A stretch of DNA of 40,393 nucleotides. It comes from Frankia nepalensis (GTDB taxonomy: Bacteria > Actinomycetota > Actinomycetes > Frankiales > Frankiaceae). The stretch is from assembly GCF_016786325.1 (NCBI RefSeq), contig NZ_JADWYU010000098.1:1-40393 (forward strand), given 5' to 3'. This document shows positions 24,882 to 32,923 of this stretch, one piece after another; the first letter of the stretch is position 1; each line of letters begins with the position of its first letter. The notes under the pieces were generated by a model. The model saw only the letters and a list, made by a program, of their open reading frames with translations. It was not told the DNA's origin and searched no databases. The translations under genes were made by a program, and so were the position numbers.

Positions 24882-25397
24882 GTGTGTCCGTCCTGCTGGC
24901 TGTGGAGGGTGGCTTGACAGTGCCCGAGTGTGGCGGGCAACATGCCCTTAATCAAGCGATTGATTTATTTGGTGGGTCGACGGCGTTGGCCGCCCCGCGT
25001 CCGGTGCTGGCTTGGCACGGACCGGCGGTCCACCGCCTCCCGAGCGTCCGCCGTCACCGCGCGGAGGCCCAGGGCGCGTTCTCCGGGGGCGCGCCCTGGG
25101 CTCCGCGTGCGTCTCCCTTGCGCGTGGAACATCTCCGACCCACTGTTTCGCCCTGCTCGAGGAGAACTGGACTGATGGCGATCGAGGTGACGCGGCCCGC
25201 GAAACAGCCACCTGGAGTAGGAGACGATCACTCGGGAGAAGATCGTCGTCACGAACTTCCACCGCGTTCTCGACCGTTATCCGGCCGGTGCCAGTCCTGG
25301 CCCGCCTCGGCGGGCCGCGGTCAGGCTGCCCCGCGACCGGCCACGGCCTGACCGCGCACGTCCGCGGATCCCCAACCTCACTACTGGGAGCATCGTT
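24882..25397. other. Divergent intergenic region of the SDR and NTF2/P450 units
   Basis: Besides the palindrome at 24950-24965 I see no gene. In the frame of the next gene, the stretch from about 25222 is open and reads TREKIVVTNFHRVLDRYPAG, which looks protein-like, but there is no in-frame ATG or GTG before 25398. It could be decayed coding sequence. Confidence 0.4.
24950..24965 (-). promoter_or_regulatory. KstR2-like palindrome upstream of the SDR gene
   Basis: AATCAAGCGATTGATT is an inverted repeat (AATCAA/TTGATT). Its core ATCAAGCGATTGAT differs at one fixed position from the KstR2 operator ANCAAGNNCTTGNT. It lies in an A/T-rich stretch typical of TetR-family operators and could control the leftward SDR, the rightward genes, or both. 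Confidence 0.5.
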
Positions 25398-25874
25398 ATG
25401 GCGCTCGCGCTGCGCGACCTTGACGAGGTCATCGACGACTACACGGGCCTCTCGAGGGTCGCGCTGGACTACACCCAACTGATGAAGAAGCTGGTCGACG
25501 GGGGCAAGCAGCCCGGATTCTCGGTCGACAGCTGGGCTCCGGTCGCCGAACTGGTCGCGGTCGACTCCTTCGAACGAATCGGCCCCTTCAAGGAAGTCAT
25601 GGCCTGGCCGGAGTACGCCGCCTTCCTCACCCAGTGGGCACGGACATCCGACTGGGAATGCTCGTTCAGGCGGGTCACCGAGGCCGGCCCCCTGGTGCTG
25701 CTCGAGCTCGAGGAGCGCAGCACGGTCGGCGGGCACAGCGGCGCGGTCAACTCGGCGACCACCTATGAGTTCGACGCCGGCGGCAAGATCACCCGCCTCG
25801 CGGTGTACCTGCAGATGCAGTTGCCAGACCCGGAGATGCTCAGGAGCTACGAGGGCATCCAGATCACGGAATGA
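25398..25874 (+). CDS. SnoaL/NTF2-like fold protein
   Basis: A 158-residue protein with the size and pattern of the NTF2/SnoaL-like alpha+beta cone fold. An N-terminal helical part (DLDEVIDDYTGLSRVALDYTQLMKKLVDGG) is followed by strands, for example WECSFRRVTEAGPLVLLELEERSTVGG and ATTYEFDAGGKITRLAVYLQMQ. The last part, with FDAGGKITRLAVY, is the usual final hairpin of the family. Members are isomerases, dehydratases, cyclases or small-molecule binders, often of steroids and polyketides, so the activity is open. It precedes the P450 by 183 bases on the same strand and may act on the same substrate. ATG 25398 follows GGGAG. No signal peptide. Confidence 0.72.
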   Translation: MALALRDLDEVIDDYTGLSRVALDYTQLMKKLVDGGKQPGFSVDSWAPVAELVAVDSFERIGPFKEVMAWPEYAAFLTQWARTSDWECSFRRVTEAGPLVLLELEERSTVGGHSGAVNSATTYEFDAGGKITRLAVYLQMQLPDPEMLRSYEGIQITE

Positions 25875-26057
25875 CGCGCGCGACCCGGCGGTCACGGCCC
25901 GCTGGGGCCGCGACGCCGGGCTGCGTCCTGTTGGTGGCCCGGCGTCAGGCACGGATGCGCGGTTGCGCTGCCCGGCCGGGCAGCGACGGTTCAGTGGCTC
26001 TCCCGTTGACGTGGAATCACAGGGGGCGCGCGGCTGCCAGCGGAAGAGGATCACAGA

Positions 26058-27326
26058 ATGATTGACGTTGATGCCGTCGACTTCTTCATGAATGGCAGGG
26101 TGCTGCACAGCCCGTACGAGTACCTGGCCGCCATGCGCGCGCGGTGCCCGGTCCGGCGTGAGCCCCACCACGGCGTGTTCATGGTGACCGGCTACGACGA
26201 GGCCGTGCAGGTCTACAACGACACGGAGCGGTTCTCGGCCTGCATCTCCGTCACCGGCCCGTTTCCGGGCTTCCCGGTGCCGCTCGACGGCGACGACGTG
26301 TCCGCGACGATCGCCGCGTACCGCGCCAGGCTGCCGATGAGCGATCAGCTACCGACGCTGGACCCGCCGGTGCATACCGACCACCGGGCGCTGCTGGCCC
26401 GGATGATCACGCCGAAGCGGCTGAAGGAGAACGAGGAGTTCATGTGGCGGCTTGCCGACCGCCAGTACGACGAGGCCCTCGCCGACGGCAGGGTCGAGTT
26501 CAACGGCGCGTATGCCGGTCCGTTCGCGATGCTCGTCATCGCCGACCTCCTCGGCGTCCCCGAGTCCAACCACGAGGAGTTCCACGAGGCCTTCTACGGC
26601 GGGCAGGCCGGCACGATTGGCTCAACCAACGGAGAGTCGCTGCCCCACACCCCGCTGGGTTACCTGTACGAGAAGTTCACCGCCTACGTCGAGGACCGCC
26701 GCCGCGAGCCGCGCGGCGACGTGCTCACCGGCCTTGCCTCGGCGACCTTCCCCGATGGCTCGACGCCCGACCTGATGGACGTGGTGCGGGTGGCCTCCAA
26801 CCTGTTCGCCGCCGGTCAGGAGACCACCGTGCGCCTGCTGAGCTCCGCGGTCATGATCCTCGCCGAGAACCCTGAGCTGCAGGCCGTGCTGCGCGCGAAC
26901 CACGAGCTCATCCCGAGCCTCGTCGAGGAGACGCTGCGCTGGGAAAGCCCGGTGCGCGGTGACTTCCGCCTGGCGAAGGTCCCGGTCACCGTCGGCGGCG
27001 TTGATATTCCCGCGGGCAGCACGCTGATGCTGCTCAACACGGCCGCCAACCGTGACCCGAGAAAGTTCCCCGCCCCCGACACGTTCGACATCCTGCGCCC
27101 GAACGCGCGCAGTCACATCGCCTTCGGCCGCGGCGCGCACGCCTGCCCCGGAGCACCACTGGCCCGCGCGGAGGCGGTGGTCAGCCTGACCCGGCTGTTC
27201 GAGCGCACCTCGAACTTCTGGATCGACGAGGACAAGCACGGCCCCGCTGGCGCGCGGCGATACCGCTACCTCCCGACATTCATGCTGCGCGGGCTGACCC
27301 GCCTGCACCTCGAATACAGCGCGTAG
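26058..27326 (+). CDS. Cytochrome P450
   Basis: A 422-residue bacterial class I P450. The I-helix is AAGQETT at 251-257 with the acid-alcohol pair Glu255-Thr256, ExxR is Glu291-Arg294, and the heme loop is FGRGAHACPG with ligand Cys363. HTDHRALL in the C-helix region is also standard. It inserts oxygen into a small hydrophobic substrate using electrons from a ferredoxin and reductase, neither of which is encoded here. ATG 26058 follows AAGAGGA. Its neighbours (NTF2-like protein upstream, CMD-fold protein downstream, SDR divergent, solute-binding lipoprotein beyond) suggest a catabolic or tailoring gene group. Substrate may be a terpenoid or steroid, but nothing in sequence proves it. It is not assigned to a CYP family. 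Confidence 0.95.
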   Translation: MIDVDAVDFFMNGRVLHSPYEYLAAMRARCPVRREPHHGVFMVTGYDEAVQVYNDTERFSACISVTGPFPGFPVPLDGDDVSATIAAYRARLPMSDQLPTLDPPVHTDHRALLARMITPKRLKENEEFMWRLADRQYDEALADGRVEFNGAYAGPFAMLVIADLLGVPESNHEEFHEAFYGGQAGTIGSTNGESLPHTPLGYLYEKFTAYVEDRRREPRGDVLTGLASATFPDGSTPDLMDVVRVASNLFAAGQETTVRLLSSAVMILAENPELQAVLRANHELIPSLVEETLRWESPVRGDFRLAKVPVTVGGVDIPAGSTLMLLNTAANRDPRKFPAPDTFDILRPNARSHIAFGRGAHACPGAPLARAEAVVSLTRLFERTSNFWIDEDKHGPAGARRYRYLPTFMLRGLTRLHLEYSA

Positions 27327-27486
27327 CTCACCAGTCGGGCCGAGCGCTGGCCGCCCGCGCGCGGAGGCAAGCCGGTAACCAGCACGGGCCGCGCGCTCTC
27401 GGAACTCTTCGAATCAGGACTCGCGCGGCTGCCCGGCCCGGTGTCCTCGGCGAACCGATACACCCACCCGAGAAGGGAGCACTCGC

Positions 27487-28056
27487 ATGGCGCGCGTCGA
27501 GCCGCTGCGGCCCCACCAGTTCCCGAAGGAGATGCGTTCGGCGCTGGCGGCCCTGGTTCCCCCGGAGCCGCGTTATCCCATGCCGAACGCCGAATGGCAG
27601 CCGAGGCCACTCGGCATGCTCGGGACATTCGCGCACCACCCCCGCCTCGCTCGGGCGTTCTTCACCTTCAATGGCCAGGTCCTGCTCGCGACGACGCTGA
27701 CCCCCCGCCAACGGGAGATCCTCATCCTGAGGGTCGCCGCTCGGCGCGCCTGCGCCTACCTGTGGGCAGAGCACGCCCACCTCGCGGAGGAGGCCGGGAT
27801 CGCCGCCGAAGAGGTGGCCGGGATCGCATCGGGCCCGGCTGAATCGCTCTTCAACCAGCTTGATGCCGCGCTGCTGAGCGCCGTTGACGAGATCGTCACC
27901 GACGGTCTGCTGACGGACGGCACCTGGGCGGTACTCGCCGCCGAATTCGACACTCAGCAGATGCTTGACGTCATCTTCACCGTCGGCGCCTACGAGGCGG
28001 TGTCGGCGATGCTGCGCTCCTTCGAGATCGAACCCGACGGCTCCCCTGGGCCGTGA
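27487..28056 (+). CDS. Carboxymuconolactone decarboxylase (AhpD-fold) family protein
   Basis: A 189-residue CMD-family protein. The core helices are PRLARAFFTFNGQVLLATTLTPRQREILILRVAARRACAYLW (read in parts), EHAHLAEEAGIAAEEVAGIA, LLSAVDEIVTDGLLTDGTW and MLDVIFTVGAYEAVSAML. The CxxC pair of AhpD peroxidases is missing (one Cys, RACAYLW), so a thiol peroxidase role is unlikely; the retained E-x-H-A-H-L favours a decarboxylase/lactonase-like or unknown role. Such genes are often next to P450 and SDR genes in aromatic and terpenoid catabolism. ATG 27487 follows GAAGGGAG. It lies 160 bases after the P450 gene on the same strand and is followed without gap by a 35-codon ORF. Confidence 0.87.
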   Translation: MARVEPLRPHQFPKEMRSALAALVPPEPRYPMPNAEWQPRPLGMLGTFAHHPRLARAFFTFNGQVLLATTLTPRQREILILRVAARRACAYLWAEHAHLAEEAGIAAEEVAGIASGPAESLFNQLDAALLSAVDEIVTDGLLTDGTWAVLAAEFDTQQMLDVIFTVGAYEAVSAMLRSFEIEPDGSPGP

Positions 28057-28163
28057 TGACCGCCGACCGGCACGACTTCGTGGGCACACCGGACGGCTGG
28101 AAGAGCGAGAAGCTCGTCGAGCAACTCGTCTGGTTCGTCAACAAACCAGGCGGCATGGGCTGA
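28056..28163 (+). CDS. Possible 35-residue ORF coupled to the CMD gene
   Basis: ATG at 28056 shares its A with the TGA stop of the CMD gene (TGATG arrangement), and the frame runs 35 codons to TGA at 28161-28163. The peptide contains DGWKSEKLVEQLVWFVNKPGG, unlike typical shadow translations in this GC-rich DNA. It has no signal or membrane helix. Re-initiation would give translation without its own ribosome site. It may be a small subunit, a regulatory peptide, or the truncated start of a lost gene. Confidence 0.35.
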   Translation: MTADRHDFVGTPDGWKSEKLVEQLVWFVNKPGGMG

Positions 28164-28243
28164 CCGTCCGCTGGACGCGGCCCGAGATCCGCCTCCGCCA
28201 CGACTGGCAGGGTCTACGCTGTTGATGTACCAACGATTGCGGA

Positions 28244-28285
28244 ACCCGCGCCCCCTGCCGGTTCGGGGCACTCCCCTGTGCGGGT
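28244..28285 (+). terminator. Nested hairpin after the P450/CMD unit
   Basis: ACCCGC (28244-28249) pairs with GCGGGT (28280-28285), and inside it GCCCC pairs with GGGGC. It could end the rightward transcript, and it lies just before the converging lipoprotein gene. Confidence 0.45.
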
Positions 28286-28359
28286 CTGGGACCAATCCGG
28301 TCATAGGAGGCCCCGCTCCCCCGACGGATCCCGTCCAGACCTCGGCACGTTCCCTCTCG

Positions 28360-29151
28360 TCATTCGAAAGTGACCGCGCCCTCGTCGTCGATCAACACCC
28401 GCAGGTCGACCCGGTTACGGACCGGGTCACCGGCGGCGCCGGCGAGGTACTGGCATCGGTAACCGGTGTCAGCCTTCTCGCCCGCCATACCGCGGCCGAC
28501 AAGTATGGCGGCCGGAATCTCGTCGCATCGCGGATCATCGAAGTGGAACCCGGGAACTGACGTGGCGACCTGCCAGAACAGCTGGTACACGTTCGTGGCC
28601 GTCAACAGGGCCACCGGAGGTGGCTCTATCCGGTACGACACCCAGAGCGCCCCCGGGGGAGCGTCGCGGGAGACGATGATCTCCCATGCCATCTCCAGGC
28701 CGTCGTACACGGTGACGCATGGGGTCACCGCGCCCGGGGCAAGGTCGATCCGGTCGTTCTCGCACCGGGCGGTGAGGTCGCCCATGACGCCGGCCATCGT
28801 GAGGGTCTTCTGCCGCAGGTCCGTCAGGATGCGGTGCAGTTGCGCATCGCCGCCCGGCGCTGCCTGCTCCACCTCGTCGCGGCCGTACCAGGAGGCCACG
28901 AAACCGGGCTGCGGCCCGGTCACCCCGACCGGTCGCGCGGTGCCCACGATCGTCGGAGACGGGGTCGGGCCGGCCGCGGTATCACCGGGCCCCGCGTCCG
29001 TGTCACCGCCACAGGCGACGGCGCCCGCCATCAGGAGAAGAACGCCCGCGAGCAGACCGGCGACGAAGCCCGCGCGACGGGCACCCGGCCCGCGGCCGAA
29101 GGTGTTCCGGCCCAGCCAGCGAGAACGCCATCCATCCGTCGTCCCGCGCAT
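28360..29151 (-). CDS. Hypothetical lipoprotein
   Basis: A 263-residue protein of unknown family. A long basic N-terminus (about 27 residues) precedes a hydrophobic core (GFVAGLLAGVLLLMAGAV) and a lipobox-like AVAC with Cys47. The mature part starts with a Thr/Pro/Gly linker and then a domain of about 180 residues with four cysteines (LTARCEND, AVTPCVTV, DPRCDE, YRCQYL), likely two disulfides, and runs such as WEIIVSRDAPPGALWVSYRIE and TATNVYQLFWQVATSVPGF. It is expected outside the membrane. ATG 29151 follows GGAGGTG with good spacing. It diverges from the FUSC gene 640 bases away. I do not recognise the domain. Confidence 0.72.
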   Translation of the reverse strand: MRGTTDGWRSRWLGRNTFGRGPGARRAGFVAGLLAGVLLLMAGAVACGGDTDAGPGDTAAGPTPSPTIVGTARPVGVTGPQPGFVASWYGRDEVEQAAPGGDAQLHRILTDLRQKTLTMAGVMGDLTARCENDRIDLAPGAVTPCVTVYDGLEMAWEIIVSRDAPPGALWVSYRIEPPPVALLTATNVYQLFWQVATSVPGFHFDDPRCDEIPAAILVGRGMAGEKADTGYRCQYLAGAAGDPVRNRVDLRVLIDDEGAVTFE

Positions 29152-29793
29152 TACGCACCTCCGGTAACGCGTCGCCTGTCGTCCTCATGGCGCGGGTACG
29201 TCGCCTGGGTCGTCAGCTCGGGCACCGCCTTCCCGTCGGGAAGCCACTCGCCAATGAGCCCGCGCTCGACGTCACGGCCTTGCGATCCGCGACCGAGCGC
29301 GCTCCCAGCCCTCTCGCATCCGATGCGGAATTCCTGCGTCAGAAGCGAAACCGCTGGTCACGAGGTCCTGAACCCGGCGCGCGGTACATCCCGTGGGCGG
29401 AACAAGTGTATTCCCATCCGACACGATTCACGCTGGTAGAACGAAGCACCCGGAATTGAACGACGGTCCTTGGCGGCGGGCGCATGTGCCGGTCGGCCCG
29501 CGAATGGACCGGCACGGTCGCGGGCGCCTCGAGGCGGGCTCCGACCGACGTGGCCGCTAGGTGGGCGGCCAGCCGGGGGCCTGTCGGTCGTCTCCACGAC
29601 CCATCGCGCGCAGGTCGCGCGCGGCCACTGGTCCGGATCGCCGCGAGCGGCGGCGAGCGGGCCGTCCGGACTCGGCACGCCGCGCTCCCACGCCGACAGC
29701 CGACCACCCGGCGAGCGCGGTGGCCTGGCGACTCGGTCGGTCGGCCTGGCTGGGGAATGCTTGCGGGGTGGTTCCGAGTCCTGCCGCCGTCTC
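29152..29793. other. 642-base divergent intergenic region
   Basis: No gene recognised. The rightward frame of the FUSC gene is open from 29470, but its translation is Arg/Pro/Gly-rich with no helices or motifs. Between about 29330 and 29460 the DNA is less GC-rich and contains TAGAAC at 29437-29442, a half of the KstR-like motif without a partner. Promoters for both flanking genes must lie here; I could not place them. Confidence 0.4.
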
Positions 29794-31779
29794 ATGACGA
29801 GCGAGCCGCGCCGTCTCCCGGTGCCCTCGCCCGCTGGCCCGAGCCGGATCGGCGCGGTGTTCGGCGTGGCACGCCCACGGGGGCGGCTGCGGATTGCCCT
29901 GGTCTGCGCGATCGCGTTCACCGTGCCGCTGAGCGTGGGCGAACTTGCCGGAAAGCCGCAGGCCGGGCTTTTGGCGACGTTCGGCGCCTTCGCCGCCGCC
30001 TACTTTCCGGACGCGACGGTGGCCGTCCGGGCACGGGCACTGCCGGTGATCGGAGTCGGGCTCGCCGCGTCCGCCGCGATCGGGGTGGCGGCGGCGGGAG
30101 CCAGCTGGACGATCGCGGTGGGGATCTCCGCGGTGGCGGCCTTCGCGACGCTGCTCGTGCGCGCGTTCGACGTGCCCGCTCCCGGGGCGTACCCGTTCGT
30201 CCTCAGCTGCGCCGTGGCGACGCAGCTGCCGCAGGACGTCGAGCGGATCGGGGAACGGGCGGCACTCACGATGGCCGGTGCCGGTTTCGCCTGGCTGCTG
30301 ACGATCTGTGCGTCGCTCCCGGACCGGCGCGGGCCGGCCCGGCGGGCGGCCGCGACGGCCCTGACCAGCCTCGCCACCATGCTGGAGGCGATCGGCACGC
30401 CGGCCTATGACTCCGCGCGGCACAACGCCGCGCAGGCGGTTCGGCACCTCAGGACGGTGCTCGGGGAAGGCTCCGGGCAGGGCCAGGGCGGGCAGACGCT
30501 CTCGGCGGTGGCGTTCGGGGCGCGGCACGTGTTCGACGCGGCCGTCGCCTATCCGACCATGACCCGGGAACCAGTACCCCGGGCGCTCCCGGAGACCCTG
30601 CGCGAGCTGGCCGCCGGGATCCAGGCCGGCGCCGGCGCCATCGGCGCCGACCCGGCCGGCCAGGACCAGGACCGTCACGACCTGCCAGGCGTGGGGACGG
30701 CCAGCTCGAGGGCGCGGGCCGGTCTCTGGGCGGCCGTCGCCGAGCTGGCCCATCCCCCGCCGGACCGGCCGACAGTCCCGTCGCTGCCGCCCGCCCGGGC
30801 AGAGTGGGGCCGGCGGTTGGGCCGGGGCTCCCTGGCGTGGCCACTGGCGGCCCGGGCCGGGCTGGCCGGGCTCGTCGCGGCGGCGCTGGCGATCGCGGCC
30901 GGGGCGGACCATCCCTACTGGGCTCCGGCCGCGGCGGCCACGGTGGTGCAGGGAACAACTGTCCGCGCCGCCGGCCGACGGTCACTGCAGCGGGCCGCCG
31001 GGACAGCCGTCGGCGTGCTGGTCGCGCTGGGCATTCTCAGCGTGCAGCTGCCCGCCTGGTGGCTGATCGCCATGATCGCCGTACTGGAGGTGGGCGCCCA
31101 GATACTCATGGCGGCGAACTACGCGCTGTCCACGGTGCTCATCACCCCGCTCGCGCTGATCCTGGTCGAGTTCGCCAGACCGGGCACGCCCCCGGCCGAG
31201 CTGGCCGCGCCGCGACTGCTGGACACGTTGCTGGGCTGCGCCGTCGGCCTGGCCGTGGTCCTGTTGCTCTGGCCGCACGCCGCCGAACGCAGGCTGCCCG
31301 GGGCACTGGCGGACTCCCTCGTCGCGACCGGCGACCTGCTCGTTCTTCGGCTCGCGGCAACCGGAGAAGGCGCGGCGGATGCCGGGGGCGCCCCGGGAGT
31401 CGCCGGTGCCCGTGAACGGCTGGAAATGGCCATCGCCCGGCTGACCGCCCTGCACGCCGACGCCGAGGACGAGCAGTTGCGCGGAACACGGGCGGCGGAC
31501 CTGCTCTGGCCCGCCGTGGTCGCCACCCGCCGACTCGGCTATCTGGTGCTGGCCGATCCGGCCGGCCTGCGCGGGCCGCCGCCCGCCGGACCGGCCGCGG
31601 TCCGCGCCGCGTTCCAGGCCCGCGCGGACGAGATCACCGGCCATCCCGTGGCGGGCGGGGATCCGATGTCCGCGCTGCCCGCCTTCACCCCCCTGCGCAC
31701 CGAGTTCGCCGCCCTGGCCGAGGCGGTGAGGACGGCCCGCTCGGCCGGAGCACTCCCCCCGCCCGGCCAGCTTTCCTGA
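29794..31779 (+). CDS. FUSC-family membrane protein
   Basis: A 661-residue protein with two blocks of membrane helices, as in FUSC/aromatic-acid-exporter-like proteins. Block one (about 30-180) includes LRIALVCAIAFTVPLSVGELAG and FVLSCAVATQLPQDVERIGER; block two (about 350-500) includes SLAWPLAARAGLAGLVAAALAIAAG (in parts), the conserved DHPYWAPAAAATVVQG, and QRAAGTAVGVLVALGIL. Each block is followed by a soluble helical region. The family moves or protects against aromatic acids or toxic amphiphiles, with few members tested. The preferred ATG at 29794 lacks a clear ribosome site; TTG 29761 after GGGGA is a possible alternative. It is monocistronic. Confidence 0.85.
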   Translation: MTSEPRRLPVPSPAGPSRIGAVFGVARPRGRLRIALVCAIAFTVPLSVGELAGKPQAGLLATFGAFAAAYFPDATVAVRARALPVIGVGLAASAAIGVAAAGASWTIAVGISAVAAFATLLVRAFDVPAPGAYPFVLSCAVATQLPQDVERIGERAALTMAGAGFAWLLTICASLPDRRGPARRAAATALTSLATMLEAIGTPAYDSARHNAAQAVRHLRTVLGEGSGQGQGGQTLSAVAFGARHVFDAAVAYPTMTREPVPRALPETLRELAAGIQAGAGAIGADPAGQDQDRHDLPGVGTASSRARAGLWAAVAELAHPPPDRPTVPSLPPARAEWGRRLGRGSLAWPLAARAGLAGLVAAALAIAAGADHPYWAPAAAATVVQGTTVRAAGRRSLQRAAGTAVGVLVALGILSVQLPAWWLIAMIAVLEVGAQILMAANYALSTVLITPLALILVEFARPGTPPAELAAPRLLDTLLGCAVGLAVVLLLWPHAAERRLPGALADSLVATGDLLVLRLAATGEGAADAGGAPGVAGARERLEMAIARLTALHADAEDEQLRGTRAADLLWPAVVATRRLGYLVLADPAGLRGPPPAGPAAVRAAFQARADEITGHPVAGGDPMSALPAFTPLRTEFAALAEAVRTARSAGALPPPGQLS

Positions 31780-31944
31780 CCCGTCGCACCCGGCCATGAC
31801 AGTCAGCCCGCGGTCACGGACCCCTGGACGGAGGGCCCGCCCGAATCACTGGTGGCCGACGCGGCGGGTGACGGTCCGGTCCTCGCCGGCTCCACGCGCG
31901 GGCCGGTAAGAATCGCCAGACGGAATCGTCCGAGGGAGACGCCG

Positions 31945-32790
31945 GTGCCAGAAGGAGACACCATCTACCAGGCCGCCCGCCGGCTGCGCCACGCGCTGGC
32001 CGGTCAGGTCCTGTCCGTGAGCGATTTCCGAGTGCCGCGGTACGCGACGGTCGACCTGACCGGCAGGACCGTGCTCGAGGTGGTGCCTCGTGGCAAGCAC
32101 CTGCTGATGCGTTGCTCCGGCGGCACCACGGTGCATTCCCACCTTCGGATGCAGGGCGCCTGGCGCACCTTTGCCGCCGGCGAGCCCTGGCGTGGCGGTC
32201 CCGACTGGCAGATCCGGGTGGTGCTCGGCAACGAGCGGCACGTCGCGGTCGGCTATCGGCTGCCCGTCCTCGACATCCTGCGGACCGCCGACGAGGCGGC
32301 CGTCGTGGGTCATCTCGGTCCTGACGTGCTCGGGCCGGACTGGGACCTCGACCGTGTGCTCGCGGGCGCGCTGGCCCGCCCGGAGCGAGCGGTGGGCACG
32401 GTCCTGCTGGATCAGTCCGTCCTCGCGGGCCTCGGGAACGTCTATCGGATCGAGGCGTGTTTCGTCGCCGGAGTCTCGCCGTGGACCCGGGTCGGCGACG
32501 TTCCCGATCTCGGCGGGCTCGTCGGCCGAGCCCGACAGTTGATCATGGTCAACGCGGACCGGCCCACGCGGGTCACGACCGGGTCGACGCGGCCGGGCGA
32601 GCACCTGTGGGTCTACGGCCGCGGCCGGCGGCCGTGCCGTCGGTGCGGTACGGCCATCCGCGTGGCCGAACAGGCGCCGTCGGACGCCCCCGAGGAAGGA
32701 CGCGTCACCTACTGGTGCCCACGCTGCCAGCGCGGGCCGGCGCCGACGGGCTCACCTGGCGGCGCCCGCGGTACCGGCATTCGGTCATAG
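31945..32790 (+). CDS. Fpg/Nei-family DNA glycosylase (endonuclease VIII-like)
   Basis: A 281-residue base-excision-repair enzyme. The start is fixed by chemistry: GTG 31945 gives N-terminal M-P-E-G-D, exposing catalytic Pro2 and Glu3 after methionine removal, and GGGAG lies six bases upstream; an in-frame start at 31852 would bury it. PRGKHLLM carries the conserved lysine of the beta-hairpin loop. The helix-two-turn-helix contains GLGNVYRIEACF, and the C-terminal zinc finger uses Cys231, Cys234, Cys258 and Cys261 with CPRCQR. It removes oxidised bases and nicks the strand by beta/delta elimination. PEGDTI rather than PELPEV places it with Nei rather than Fpg. Actinobacteria carry several paralogs; which one is not certain. 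Confidence 0.92.
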   Translation: MPEGDTIYQAARRLRHALAGQVLSVSDFRVPRYATVDLTGRTVLEVVPRGKHLLMRCSGGTTVHSHLRMQGAWRTFAAGEPWRGGPDWQIRVVLGNERHVAVGYRLPVLDILRTADEAAVVGHLGPDVLGPDWDLDRVLAGALARPERAVGTVLLDQSVLAGLGNVYRIEACFVAGVSPWTRVGDVPDLGGLVGRARQLIMVNADRPTRVTTGSTRPGEHLWVYGRGRRPCRRCGTAIRVAEQAPSDAPEEGRVTYWCPRCQRGPAPTGSPGGARGTGIRS

Positions 32791-32799
32791 CGCGGAGCA

Positions 32800-32818
32800 G
32801 GCCCTGTCCGGGTGGGCC
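32800..32818 (+). terminator. Short hairpin after the glycosylase gene
   Basis: GGCCC (32800-32804) and GGGCC (32814-32818) can pair across nine bases, ten bases after the stop codon. Weak evidence alone. Confidence 0.25.
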
Positions 32819-32849
32819 GGGCGGCGGGCAGGACCGCCGCCTCGCGGAC

Positions 32850-32889
32850 GCGATATCGCTGTCCGTACACCCCCACCGTCCGTACACCC
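32850..32889 (+). promoter_or_regulatory. Palindrome and 12-base direct repeats before an SDR gene
   Basis: GCGATATCGC (32850-32859) is a perfect palindrome. It is followed by GTCCGTACACCC at 32861-32872 and again at 32878-32889 (period 17). The cluster ends 34 bases before ATG 32924, a position suited to operator control. Confidence 0.4.
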
Positions 32890-32923
32890 ACCGCTGGACG
32901 CGGCCCTGGACAGGGCACCTCTG

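Noticed and set aside
29437-29442. TAGAAC half-site upstream of FUSC
   Set aside because: No second half-site at the right spacing.
29470-29793. Upstream extension of the FUSC frame
   Set aside because: Pro/Arg/Gly-rich with no helix or motif; family similarity begins after 29794.
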